Source: Epiperipatus broadwayi (Eukaryota; Onychophora; Udeonychophora; Euonychophora; Peripatidae). From it: DNA of 64,000 nt. Positions 24,176-36,000 of this stretch are shown one piece after another (position 1 is the first letter of the stretch; each line of letters opens with the position of its first letter). The DNA lies in NCBI GenBank assembly GCA_028023455.1, contig JAQFVV010013396.1, forward strand, positions 62,001 through 126,000. The letters run 5' to 3'. Under the pieces are notes generated by a model, which saw only the letters and a program-made list of their open reading frames with translations, was not told where the DNA came from and did not search any database. The translations under genes and the position numbers were made by a program.

Positions 24176-25234
24176 GAAAAAAAGGTACTCATACTTATGA
24201 AAATCCATCCCACTCAATGGCACTGTTTCCATGAAAAAGCACAGAAAAATGTTTACGGGGCCAAACTTACAGCCTATAGAACAGTTGTTTTTATATTAGC
24301 TATTGCGTGCCTAGATTGTGTTGCACACAATTATTACAGCCTACTAATGTGCTTTGTGACACTATACAACTAGAACACACTTCACAGATTGCTACTGTAT
24401 GATGTGAGCATGTATAGAATTCAACTGACCATAACTGTTTTAATGTGCATTCGAAATAATGATCCTACACTCTACCTGATATAATTTTATATAGTAATAA
24501 TTGTAAGCCTGTTGCTGCACTTCCCTACACATCTTTGAAGGAGAAAACAATTTCAAAAGGATAGGTCCAAGCATCATTTCAGAAAATTCATGCAAAAAGG
24601 CATGCTTGTGCAAGAACAGCTACAAGACTAATAAAATGAATGTGGTGAAGTGCTACCACTGAAATGGATAATGTAATTTAAAAATGTAATTATTCCATTT
24701 TATTAAATAATGTTGTTTCATAAAGAATAGCTACAAGACAAATCAAATGTCTACAGTTGCAAGTTTGTTTCAGAAATCATAAGCTTGGTTTGATCAAAGT
24801 AGTGGATTTATTGGCTGAACCTTCAGATCAGCAAAACCATCGGTCTCCCCCTCCCCTGCACATCCATTGTTACATACTGGAATGTATAATGTAATTAAAA
24901 ACTGTGATTTAGAAAATAATGTCTTTTTAAAAAAAAAGAAATGTATTTTGAAAGAAAAGAAACCAGTGAAAGCATTATTTGAAAGAAAAAGAGTTGTAAA
25001 AAAAATGAAATGTTTTAAAGAAATAAAGAATGAAGTCAAATCTATTTGTTTTTGAATAAATAAATAATTAGAAAAATGTAATGTTTTAAAAAAAATAAAA
25101 CAACAAAGTTATATTTATTTGTTTAAATTTAAAAAAATCTAAATCAGCCTGGTAATGCTATATCTATTTGTTTTTGACTAGCAACAGTGCCATCGAATGG
25201 GATGGATTGTCATAATTATTAGTACCGAAAAAAA
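24176..25234. mobile_element. 1.04-kb DNA transposon remnant with TIRs and 8-bp target duplication
   Basis: The element proper spans 24184-25226. Its left end, GGTACTCATACTTATGA, and the next block AATCCATCCCACTCAATGG are matched in inverted orientation at the right end (CCATCGAATGGGATGGATTG, then TAATTATTAGTACC), giving terminal inverted repeats of about 45 bp. The flanking octamer GAAAAAAA is present at 24176-24183 and 25227-25234. An 8-bp duplication with ends starting GG would suit a Merlin-type element, and hAT elements also make 8-bp duplications. The A-rich target makes chance agreement possible. No transposase frame remains; the interior carries a 24.8-25.0 kb A-rich stretch with spurious Lys-rich or Phe-rich frames. 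Confidence 0.6.
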
Positions 25235-27555
25235 TTTTAAAAAAAGATAAATAAAATTTCCAAAACAAATCTGCCAATTACAAATCAAAATAGAATGTTT
25301 GAAATTCTACATCAATTAATTTTTAAATACAAATATAATATATATATATATATACTTAAGCTAGATGTAATTAAAAGGGATTTGAATTTAGACTAATGGA
25401 TGACTGAAGGGAACCTGAAAATCTGGATTCAAATCCTGTTTAATTATATCAAGTAATTTTGTAAGTCAGTATAGTTGGTATTATGATGTGAGAAATTCAA
25501 AGAAAATTGATTTGTTGTTCCATCTCCCTCTCACTCCCTAATTCTGACATTTTTTCAAAACAAAAAAAGAAATTGAAAAGTTAAATAAAGGTTCACAAAA
25601 AAAAAGCTTGTCAAAAAAAAGTAAGAGAAGGTTTTAGATTCCACTTTGAATTTCTAAATTATAATAAATCACTATTTTTTTCAAATAGTCATGGCAGTAT
25701 TTTTTCATGATATCAAAGCAGTGTTTAAAGAGTAGATTTAAAAAAATTCAAATGTAGATATCCAACTACATCAGTACCATAATTTGTTTAGCACTTTTCT
25801 TAATACTTTCATACTGTTTTGTAAACTTTTTAATGCAATAGCACAAATGTCTATGGCCTTGTGTAAATAATCTTTAGAATAATCTGATATTATTTTTATT
25901 TAAGGTTCACTGTGTAGCTAATCAAAAATATTCTGGCTAATGGCTTTTTGCTGTAGCTTCTTTGTGCTATTCATTTTTGATGAATCAATTGATCTGTTCA
26001 TCAAAATATTTTTAGAAAACTCAGTTACTTTGTTTTGATTTTATTATTTACCTAGGTTTTCTGCAAATGTTGATATAATAGGATTTTTTAATTTTTGCTC
26101 ATTTTAGTTTGAATTTTTTTTTCCAGTCATTTAAAAAAATGTATAATTTTAAATTACTTCTTTTTTCCTCTTTGTATTTATTTTAAAGCTGAATGATTAA
26201 CTAGTGTTTTTATGGTATGTGATTTACCTGAATTTTTCATGATCTACTTTATGATGTCGTTTAGGAGAAATTATTCATTGTGGTAGTATTGTCATAGCTT
26301 TTACTTCATCACTTATTTTTTATAGCTGTATTAAAATATTATCAAAGCAATTTTAATATAAGGTGATATACATTGGAAAGAGTATTAGCATTTTTGCACC
26401 ATCGTAGAAGAGTGTATTAATATGAAGACATGTTGTCAAAATAAATATATTATGCAGGAGAAAAAGAAATATTGGGGAAAGAAATAATTTAGTTTCAAGG
26501 AAATAATTTATTTCAGTTTATAGTGTCAAAACAAAGAATATTAGACAAAATATTCAGTCAGGAATAGTAATGTATTTTTCCCATTACCCTGATTTGACTA
26601 GTGTAATAACTTATAATCTGACTTTATGCGTCACTCTAAAACTTATGGATGTTTTTGATTTGCATGTGCTAGAAATATTGATTATAAGTTTAAAGAATAT
26701 CTCTTAATACTGTCATGGATATTGGTTCAGCATATACTGAGAAGTTTTCTCAGACATAACCCTCATTCCAAGAGGTAGATCAGATGATGGGGATTCAGGT
26801 AGGTAATGCCAGGTTTTCCAGCTATGAGAAATACAATCTTGGAAGATCTGTAATAAGTGATGCATCCCATTCATCAAAAGACCACAACATATAAATAACC
26901 AACTTCAAAAATCATAAAACTAGAGTAGAAATATCATGTGTTTGGTATTAAACATGAGTCTCACTGTGACTATCTTCTGAGTACAAAGATAAGACAAACC
27001 CACTCTACTTACTTTTATTGAAAGAGAGTGCATGCTTGGATCAGTAATTTATTATATTAAATCATTAGCTTAGGTAAATTTAAATATGAAAAAATTCTGT
27101 TAATCACTTATTTTAAAAGAAGTTTGGATTATTAATTCTTGAATAATATTATAAATACTTTTTGATCATGTTGTTATTAGTAATGTCCTATTGCATTTCA
27201 ACAAATGTATCATAATCATTTCACTGATTATGGATATTTTTATTTGTGTATATTATTTTGATTGTTTAACAATTTTGAAGAGAGTTAGAAACAAATAATT
27301 ATATGCTTTTAATATAGGGTAGATTACTTTTTATTGATTTTATTTAATATATTTAGTGCTGTTATTTACTTTTTTATAAATTACTTTTTGCATAGTTTTG
27401 ATTGCTAAAAACATTCAAAAATATGCTTATTGTTGTCAATTAATTTCAAGTAAAATATGAAACACCATCTATTTATTTTGCATTTAGTCTCCTACCTGCA
27501 TTTAATTTCTTATAATGAAAAGCACTAAAATATCACATGATCACCATTTCCTATG
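25235..27555. other. A+T-rich intron DNA with one richer segment
   Basis: Mostly A/T-rich sequence. The segment 26740-27010 has more G and C, but no motif, frame or repeat partner that I could identify. A (TA)n tract lies at 25336-25353. Confidence 0.4.
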
Positions 27556-27559
27556 CTTA

Positions 27560-27880
27560 CACAAATTGTTAGAACAGTAGCCAACTCTTCACACAGTAGT
27601 ACCACTCAATGTTTTCATCTTGAGCTGATATCTTATAGTTAACTAAATAGATAATAGGTGGCTGTTGCAGAGTTGCATCGATCCTAAGATTTAAGTGGAG
27701 TGCTCTCAGATCCAAGTCTCCTCAAAGGAAGAAAGCTATAAGCTAGAAACAAGTCTGGGGATATTGGATGAATAAAAACTAGAGAAGGATTTTATGCACA
27801 AACTTTCTAGCATCCATTGATTATCATGACTTGTACTGGATGTCACTACTGTATGGAGAATTGGCTATTTTTTTGTTTTA
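27560..27880. repeat. Family B inverted-repeat copy
   Basis: The right half reads AGCTAGAAACAAGTCTGGGG then ATTGGATGAATAAAAACTAG, TGATTATCATGACTTGTACT and CACTACTGTATGGAGAATTG. A shortened left half (CAGTAGCCAACTCTTCACACAG then TAGTACCACTCAATG) mirrors its outer end. The core AAACNNGTCTGGGGAT is shared with copies at 42500, 42855 and 53475, and in reverse with 32490. Confidence 0.55.
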
Positions 27881-28181
27881 TGTAATGCACATATTATCAC
27901 TGCTGGATCCATTTGAAAGGCTCTTATTTAATACACTTGATGCTATCAATTTAGTTCTTGTGGAATAATTTCTTATTCAATAATAAATACATACTTTTTA
28001 TTTTTATAGATTAATTTATTTATTGCTCTCTCCTATGTGGCACCATCAAATGAATAAATCCTTTAATTTCATGTATGTGACATATTGTAACAATACTAGT
28101 TGTTGCATTAGAAAGATTATGTGATCTTTATCATTATATACATATATACAAGTTCGTTTTTAATTGTCCATTATAAAAATC

Positions 28182-28547
28182 AATGTTAGTATATTGTAAA
28201 TACTGAACTTTAACATGTAGTTAAAATGAATTTGAACACAGACTTTTAAGTTTTCTTCAGCTATCTACTCTATCCACTGACATACTTGACCACATACATG
28301 TGAAAAAAATAAATGATCCCCCATATATGTATTTTGTACTGATTCAGCACTCATCAGTTGGTCCATATCATCCCCCACACCATGTGTAGCATAAAATAGA
28401 TATATTGGAGATCATTATTTTTTTTAACATGAGTGTAGTCATGTCTATCGGTTATATAAGCTTGAGGAGGATAGCTGAGGAAAGTTTGAAAGTCTGTGTT
28501 CAAATCCCCTTATGTTAAAGTTCGGTATTTACAATGTACTAATATTT
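28182..28547. repeat. Family A palindromic element
   Basis: The outer arms read TTAGTATATTGTAAATAC at the left and GTATTTACAATGTACTAA at the right, followed inward by GAACTTTAACA and TTTGAACACAGACTTT against AAAGTCTGTGTTCAAATCC. The centre, near 28365, holds CATCAGTTGGTCCATATCATC. It is the same fold-back form as at 18094 and has no coding capacity. Confidence 0.65.
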
Positions 28548-28554
28548 ATTTATT

Positions 28555-28985
28555 ACAGATTCAGCCTGAATTCTGCTCAACCCCTTTGTATATTTAAATG
28601 GACATATTAATGTTATATATATGAGGGGTCAGAATGACTTAAGGTCAACGTGGGTATGACAACAATATTAGCATCAACAAGAGTTTAAGCATTCCATCTT
28701 CAGATTTTCAATGGTATGGATGACTAAAGAGTTCCAGAAGGTGGAGAGGATTGAAGTCTGTCCTTTAAGATTTGAAGATTTACTATCTTAAGATAAACTG
28801 GGCATTTATTATATGTGTGTGTATGTGGGAGGTAATGATTTGGACCAACTCACAGGTGCTGTTCAGCATGAAATACATATATTGGAGATCATTTATTTTA
28901 TTCACATGTGTGTATTGGTTATATAAGATGGAGGTGGATAGCTGAAGAAAGCTTGAAAATCTGTGTTCAAATCCCCTTTAATTAA
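28555..28985 (+). repeat. Family A, long form, forward orientation
   Basis: This starts with CAGCCTGAATTCTGCTCAAC and contains GACTTAAGGTCAAC, GCATTCCATC, ATGGATGACT, TTGAAGTCTGTCC, TATATTGGAGATCATTTATT and the end AAAATCTGTGTTCAAATCCC. It lies head-to-tail next to the palindromic copy at 28182, so two insertions or one composite unit are possible. Confidence 0.6.
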
Positions 28986-28989
28986 CTGT

Positions 28990-29795
28990 CCATTTATTAA
29001 TATTAGTTATATAAGAAATTTTAAATTAGCTAAAATTATCGAAGTATTTGCTTATTTATTTTTAACAATTATATAGGCCACTAGAAATAATAAATTACTA
29101 TATTTAAAATGAACTTTTTAATCGTCTGGGTTTTTTTTTTTTTTTTAAATTATTAAAATTCTTTCGAATAACAGGTTTTATAATAGGTTTCATTTGATTA
29201 AATTCTTCTGATTGGAAGTTTTTAAAATTCAGTCAAGTGCAGATATTATATTTCTTTTTCTAATTCTTTACTTTTACAACCAAGTCCTACTTTCATTTAT
29301 TATTTTCCTTGCCTCAATAATCTTTCTTTAAGTACGCTTGAATGAGTTCAATAAACTTTTTATGGTTTTCCCTTATAGAAATAATAAAAAATATGGATAA
29401 GTATCAGGAGGTTAGAATTTTATTTCCAATAACTTCTTGGCTTAGACTTGTCATAAAACTAATGTTTACAATTAGCTTTAAATACCTGTGAAAATATTTA
29501 CATTTATTTTTTATCACGAGCTGCATCAAACAACTTTGTTAATATTTTTTTAAAAAACATTATGAGTGTAATGTTGTATATTCTTGCTGTAATTTTAAAA
29601 ATATTTTTATCAACTTAAAAGTTTTTCCCCCTATGAGATAAACAGATGACAGGTGTTTTCATTTTTCTAAAGTTTACTATTTAAACCATTATTTTTTAAT
29701 TGAAAACATGTGCGTGTTTATAAAGTATTATAGTAGATACAATTACTTTAAAAAAGTTGTTTTTTTAAAAAAAACAATGAAAAGAAAAATGTATT
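28990..29795. other. A+T-rich intron DNA, nothing identified
   Basis: No structure beyond A/T runs is visible; there is a T run near 29131-29145. Confidence 0.5.
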
Positions 29796-29801
29796 GTCAA
29801 A

Positions 29802-29871
29802 TGTTGGTGGCCTAGCGATTAGCATAGCTGCCTTCCAAGTAGTTGGCCCGGGTTCGCTTCCCGGTCAACGC
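29802..29871 (+). repeat. Retroposed tRNA-like sequence, copy 2
   Basis: A cloverleaf-like fold of about 70 nt. The acceptor stem TGTTGG/TCAACG has wobble pairs, the anticodon loop is CTTCCAA (anticodon TCC), and a perfect 5-bp T-stem CCGGG/CCCGG encloses the loop TTCGCTT. The B box GGTTCGCTTCC is close to consensus. AAATGTATT occurs on both sides (about 29788 and 29888), a probable target duplication. It is best preserved in the T-arm among the three copies. Confidence 0.65.
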
Positions 29872-31486
29872 TTTGATATATATATATAAATGTATTTGAG
29901 AAAAATAAAATTGAACGATCTACGAATTTATTATGATTTAAATGATTTAAATTTTCTCCACTAGATTTCGTCAGTGTGGTATGGGTCTATTCAAGGATTA
30001 TTATCAAGGTTTGACAACAGACATAAATTAAATAGAGGTTGTTCTATTAATAATAGATTAAACAAATTATATAGAAAGAATAATATTGTTTTTATGGATG
30101 TATGGAATTCTTTTTAAAAACTTTTTTCAAAATGAGGAAGGAAGCAATAAAAAATAGGACTTACAGTAATTTTATATATTGGAAAAACTTGAAAGGTAAA
30201 GGCTAAAAAATAAATCATACTTTAGATTAAAATATTAATAGATAATGAATAAATGAATGAAACATTGGCAATTAAACTTTCTGAGAAAGAAGAAAAACTT
30301 TAAAATAACTACCATATTTTTTTCATCATAACAATGTCTAAAAATAGGATAGAAATAATATGTGAAAAGAATAAATTGGATGTCATATGGCTTTAGAAGA
30401 AAATATAAAAGATTTTGTTGTTGTGATTATAAGAAATAGTGCTATGAAAAAGAAAAAGTAATAAATGTGACTTTGGATTAGATTATCCATAGAATTGATT
30501 ATAAATAATAAAAAAATAGAATTATCAAAAGTGTAATGAAGAAGAAAGCATGCTAAGAATATAAATATGTTGCAAAACATAAGAATGAAATAGAAATTAG
30601 TATTAAATTGAAAAGTTGTTTAACCTTTAAAATTAAATTAAATAGGGAAAATAGAAATTATTAAAGGATATTAATAAAACTTAGAAAAAAAAGAGATAAA
30701 AATGTTGGGAAAATAAAAACTACAGCAATATAATGAAAAGAAAATTGCATTATTTAAAGATGAGGAAAGAGAATTTAACTATAGAGAAAAAATACTAATA
30801 GGTTTTAAATTGATATGTAATGAATGTATGACATAAGGAAAAATGAGGTAGCATTTACAAAAACATATAATAAAGGAAAGATTAGACTAACAATTAATTA
30901 ATTGAGTCAGTAAAAATATTGGAAAAAAGAAAGATGAGATGCTTGGATGAGTGGAAATTAGAGATATTGTTAAATATAAAAGCTAAAAATAAAATAGATT
31001 TACTGGAATGTTTTAAATATATTAAATTTATTAAGCACTAGCAGATAATCTAATAATAATGTGAAAGCTTTTTCTCATGTTCTGGCTTGTGTTCTTGAAT
31101 TTAGAGTTCCACATGCAGTCATTATTATATCTGAATGGCTATCACATGGGCATTTTAAGGTACTTCTGTGAGGATTTTAGCCTTTCACATTATTATAGAA
31201 TGTTTTAATAATTTAATACAGATGTCAAAATTTCAAATAATTAAATGAATATAAAGGTATGTATAGTCATTATTTAAAGATACAAGTAAATGCCATAAAG
31301 ACTAATTAATTTTAATGTAAATGTAAAACTTTAATGATCTATAAGATATTTATTTTTATTAGAAATAATAATTAAATAGATAGAAAAGAAAATAATAGGA
31401 GAACAGCAATAAGGGTTTAAATTAATCAGCAAATGATGGTTTATTTGTCATTACACAATTTTATAGAAATGAGTGGAAAAGTTGAA

Positions 31487-31720
31487 AATTTATATCATCA
31501 TCATCATCATCATTTTAACTATTATTGATCCACTGCAGAAAGAAGGTTTCTTCAAGTTCAATCCATCTTCTAAGATCTCTAGTCTTTCTTTTTTACATCA
31601 CTCCAGTACACTACCTTATTTTATCCATATATTTCACATGTGGTCTCTTTTTAAATCTTTTACAATCTCTTGGAATCCAGTTTCAGATTTCAACTGTTCA
31701 TCTATTATCATCTAACAATA
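31487..31720 (-). mobile_element. Retroposon 3' fragment with (ATG)n tail, nested in the LINE
   Basis: A pyrimidine-rich block of about 230 bp interrupts the purine-rich LINE. It begins with (TCA)n at 31495-31513 and continues TTGATCCACTGCAGAAAGAA then GGTTTCTTCAAGTTC. This style (a trinucleotide tail followed by a CCACTGCAG block) is familiar from LINE 3' ends in many invertebrate genomes; I rely on memory for that comparison. With the tail at the left, the inserted element is on the - strand. Short open frames across it are artefacts. Confidence 0.5.
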
Positions 31721-32394
31721 TATATAAAGAGAAAGTGGGAGAAAGTTTATGATAGGATAAATAAAAATAGGTTGTGACAGTATATGTTAAATGTAGGAAT
31801 GGATGTAATTGGGAAATTGCATAAAAATAACCACTATTATTCCTGTCAATTAAAAAAAAATTGTTAGAGTTAATATACTGTAAAGTTAAAGCAAGGAATC
31901 CTATATGTTCTATATTGGTTTTATTATATTTTTAAAAAGTAAAGTCAAGCAATAAAAGCATTAGGTAGAGGGGGTTAAAATACATTTACTGGATAAGGGT
32001 TTGTATGTTTTACCAAATACTTTGTTTTTTTACTAATATTTTATTGTGTTAAAAAATAGTGAAGACTTGATAATACTTTTAAAGACTTGTACAAAAATGG
32101 ATAATAAAATGGGGATTAAATTTACTGAAGAAATTTCAAAATTAATAGTAATAAAGAAAAAAAACAGGGGAGCTATATATGATGGAGGCACATAATTATT
32201 TGAAAACCATTTTGAATAATGAAATAAGTGATGCAAATGGAAAAACATAATGGAAAAAAAAATTATATATGTACATTGTTGTGTTATAAAAGAATGTTTA
32301 ATATATTTTAGAAAGAATTTTTAAAAAACTAGAAAGTCATGATTTAGATGTGAATAGCAAACAACAAATAAATTAATTCCAAGGAATACATAAG

Positions 32395-32540
32395 CTAAAC
32401 TTTCCATACAGTAGCACCATCAGTACAAGCTATAGTAATCAACAGTTTCAAGAAGTTTTTTGCATAATTCCTTCTCATTCAATATCTCCAGACTAGTTTC
32501 CAGCTTGTGGATTTCATCAGTGTGTAAGCATAAGAAATAG
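32395..32540 (-). repeat. Family B solo arm
   Basis: CTTTCCATACAGTAGCACCA, AATATCTCCAGACTAGTTTC and CAGCTTGTGGATTTCATCAG match the reverse complement of the right half of the 27560 copy and the core of 42110 and 53199. Only one arm is present, inserted in or replacing part of the LINE relic. Confidence 0.55.
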
Positions 32541-33358
32541 TAATCATGTAATTCAAAGAAAAATGGGATGGGAGGTTTTTATATGACAGATGCTTTACAA
32601 ATTGAAAATATTTTGTAGATTTCACTTTATGGAGAGTAATAAAATAAATAGTATAGTATTTTTCAAAAGAACAAGCAGTAAAATGGATAAGAAATATAGT
32701 AGAATATCTTACAAGACTGGATAAAGGTTAATAGACTAAATATATTGTGAAAATTATTAATTACTGCAATAGTAAAAATTGGAGTAGTAGAATAATTTCA
32801 TCAATAAAAAGCATAGAGTTGGAAAGATGAAGAATGAGTATGAAAAATTTTTTAAAATGAACATATTATGACAATAGTAAAGAAAATAGTTCCTTTTTAA
32901 AGGTAGAACATTAGTGTTAGCAATAAAGGAATATACGAGAATGTTAACACTTACAATTAGGAAGAATTCAGATAAGAAATTTATAAAAAATAAGCATATA
33001 GATCAAGTGAAAATACAAAATAGTGGTTTTGTTTTTATTTTGGGATTTATAATAATAAAGATGACTTTAAAATAACTGAATGGATAAAGATAATGTTATG
33101 GAATTGAGGTAGAATGTAAATTGATTTGAAATTTTATAAGTTGTGTAAGTTTGATAACAATATAAAAGATGGGTTAATAAGTTACTTCAGATAGTTGGCA
33201 AAATATTTTTGACTTCAGTCAAGAAGTCACATAACATTGCATCATATCCATCTACATCCATGACAAACTTTACATTAATGACTGCATATACCAAATCAGA
33301 ATATATAACTTTAGTTTTGGAGTTACAAGATTTATTTATCTATTCTGATAAATAAAAC

Positions 33359-33359
<1 letters not shown>

Positions 33360-33398
<39 letters not shown>

Positions 33399-33406
33399 CA
33401 TTATTT

Positions 33407-33443
<37 letters not shown>
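33360..33443. repeat. Double (TA)n microsatellite
   Basis: Two pure TA tracts (about 33360-33394 and 33410-33443) are separated by TTTATCATTATTTATCA. Confidence 0.9.
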
Positions 33444-33446
<3 letters not shown>

Positions 33447-33660
33447 ACATCAAACATGTTAAAATGAAGGTTTTTTATGGGCTAGGGATAACTGAAATAT
33501 TATCTAGTTTCATCCATGTATAATTAATTGTAATAAATATATATATATAAATACCAATGTTTATAGTGCCTCTACAACTGTTTTCTAATATTTATTATCC
33601 AATTTATGGCTAGTGTGACTCAGCCAAAACATTAATTTATGTATGAACTAACTCAAGGAA

Positions 33661-33798
33661 ATATAAAAATACTAATAAAAACACACACAATTACTTCTCT
33701 ATATTAATGCTTTAATATTTCAACCAGCAGACTGGTTGAAATATTAAAGCATTTTTATAGAGAAGTAATTGTGTGTGTTTTTATTAGTATTTTTATAT
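33661..33798. repeat. Hairpin with 67-bp arms
   Basis: The left arm 33661-33727 and right arm 33732-33798 are inverted copies around the 4-base loop CAGA. Matching blocks are ATATAAAAATACTAATAAAA, ACACACACAATTACTTCTCT and GCTTTAATATTTCAACCAG. The only clear mismatch is a 3-base TTA/AAA difference. The length and near-identity suggest a recent fold-back insertion, or an RNA hairpin if transcribed with the intron. Confidence 0.8.
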
Positions 33799-33799
33799 T

Positions 33800-34250
33800 C
33801 AAATATACACATGGATGAATCCAGATATTTCATATATATATATATTGTAACCAGTTGGATTACATAGCATACACTAATATAGTGTGTGTGCATAAATATA
33901 TATGTAAAATAAAGGAAAAGTAGAAATAAACACAAAATAAATTTTTGTAGATAGATATTTTTCTATATTTCCTAAAATAAAATAACAATAAGTAAAGGGT
34001 TAAATAACTCTGGGTTTAAAATAATATTTATTATAAAATTAATTAAAATAATATTTTATTATAAAATTAAATATTTTAAAAAGGTCTGATAACTATTATT
34101 TGTAATTCTAATTTTGAAATATAAAAACACCATACTTGTTTTTGAAATTTTTTTAATTAATTAAAACATGTATGTTTTCAAAGGAATTAGAGAAATAAAA
34201 ATAAAAACTCTCATTTTCAATGAAGGTGTTATTATCATCTTCGATGATTC
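33800..34250. other. A+T-rich intron DNA, nothing identified
   Basis: No structure beyond short repeats of the ATATTTTATTATAAAATTAA type near 34020-34070. Confidence 0.5.
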
Positions 34251-34254
34251 TATA

Positions 34255-35320
34255 AAAGAGCTAATAACAAAATTAGCTCCAGTCTGGATAATGATTTTTG
34301 AAGAGAACAATCTGAATTGTAGCTTTTTGTAAGAGCTGAACAGAACAGCTTGGCTACTAAATTTTTTTAAGTAAGTGGCAGAAATTAGCTGACCAAAATG
34401 GATAGCTGCAGTTTGTTGTTAGCTGTAGTAGAGTTAGCAGAATAGTTACCATAAACTGATGTATCTGAAGGCAGGACAGTAGATTCAGGAGCTGCTAATG
34501 TTTCCTTAGCAGGAGTTTGAATTTACATGGAGAAAAATGACCCACTTCTTTGTGCTAAAATTTAGAGCCTTAGAGAGGGCGTTTCCTTGCCTGAAATCTA
34601 TCAAACCAAGACTGCTGTTTGCCTGGAATAATCCTAGATAGAAAGAGACCAACTACAAATCAAGATTTTACATGGATTGCATACTTTTACCTGACAATGA
34701 CAACAAACATGGATTATATTTTTAATGGACCAAAAGAACCAGCTTGCTAAATAAATAATTATATATATGCTGACTATCTAAAGGCAGAGAAGCCCTGATA
34801 AACATATATACAGCTGTGGTGAGTAGAGTTATATAATAATGAAATTTTAAATAATTTCTTTAGTAAAATGATATTTTATAAGTGATGCATGAATTTGTAC
34901 TTTTTATGTTTATGGTGGGTGTATAGTTGAGCAGGGCTGTCTGGATGCAGTGTGTTCATGATGCTGCAAAGTATAGGCTCAGCACTGTCTAGACCTGATA
35001 TTGAGTTTCCAGAGTAGTCCAGCAGTGAATATATATAGGCCTTATGAATAGACCTTGGTCTCATGAATAGACCTCATTTATACCCCTAAGTCTCACAGAG
35101 ATGAGCAGGGTTGGCTCAATGCCTTTTATTTTTTTTCTGGATACTACTCTTTGAGGATGATCTATCTAGGTACTTAGAAGGGGCAGTGCTTAAAATGAGT
35201 TATTTTCTCAAGATGTCTTGGAGCATTGGGTATGAAGAGTTGCAGTTCATACATTCACTTTTCCTCTCTCACCTTGCCTACTTCATCAGCATTAACTAAT
35301 CAAGCAGAAAGGCATTTTGA
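34255..35320. other. Less A+T-rich segment, unidentified
   Basis: The G+C content is visibly higher than in flanking DNA, with words such as GAGCAGGG repeated (about 34929 and 35103) and ATGAATAGACCT occurring twice (about 35044 and 35064). Frames on both strands (34876-35064 on -, 35111-35299 on +) lack motifs or splice context. It is probably an old transposon of a family I do not recognise. Confidence 0.35.
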
Positions 35321-36000
35321 AATTTATATTTTCTTAATTCTATAAAACAATTTTATCTTTCATTTATTGCAAAAAAAAAGAAAGACATTTTAAATCAATC
35401 AACAATCATCTGTCAAAAATTTGATCGTACTTGTTTAAAAAAAAAAGACTTCAGCAAAGAGAATTAAATTGCAAGAATAATCTATAATAATTTTATTGTG
35501 ATAAATACTAATGTTATGTAGATAAATTAATATATCGCATGTCTGTGTAAATTATATATACATATATATGCATTTCAGTAAACCTACTATGTAAAATGTA
35601 TTTCATTTAACTGAAACTTTAATCATTTATTGTATTTTTATATAATTTAAGATTTTGATAATTATTTTGTAGCAAGTCAAATAAGTTATTTCACGCACAC
35701 AAATGTATTTGTGCATATATTGTCAATTATAACACATATGTAAATTTTAATCATTTTTTGTTATTGAATATCAATTGAAATAGATTAATTGTATAATATA
35801 AATCGTGTGTCTGTGTGCACATATATGTAAATCCATGTAACAAATTAAATTTTGAATAGTAATTATGTAAATCATCAATGTGATATTTTTTATTGTATAA
35901 GACTTAATTTATATGTGTGGCCACATAGACCTTAATTTCTTTTTTAATATTTTTTTTGTAATAATAAACTTATTTAATTGTTAAAAATTGTTTCCATCAT
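35320..36000. other. A+T-rich intron DNA, nothing identified
   Basis: No motif, repeat border or exon is visible. Confidence 0.5.

Larger units (their letters stand above)
29900..33200 (+). pseudogene. Decayed LINE on the + strand, interrupted by another retroposon
   Basis: The strand is purine-rich throughout, unlike its surroundings. Recognisable RT traces are IGEQQ-stop-GFK at about 31403 (the EQ.GFR motif) and, at 32037-32192, an uninterrupted stretch of 52 codons. That stretch starts YFIVLKNSEDLIILLKTCTK and continues MDNKMGIKFTEEISKLIVI, which reads like the segment directly after the catalytic YADD box (the preceding codons are TAC TAA, so the box itself is destroyed). A KQG-like trace lies near 31890. 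The 5' end and any endonuclease domain are not identifiable, and the limits given are approximate. The clade is unknown. Confidence 0.55.

Noticed and set aside
24794-25055. Overlapping frames on both strands inside the 1.04-kb element as a transposase
   Set aside because: The composition simply reflects an A-rich stretch (Lys-rich one way, Phe-rich the other); no catalytic residues or domain order is visible.
34876-35299. Frames on both strands in the less A+T-rich segment as exons
   Set aside because: No protein similarity, no matching splice phases and no continuity with the host gene.
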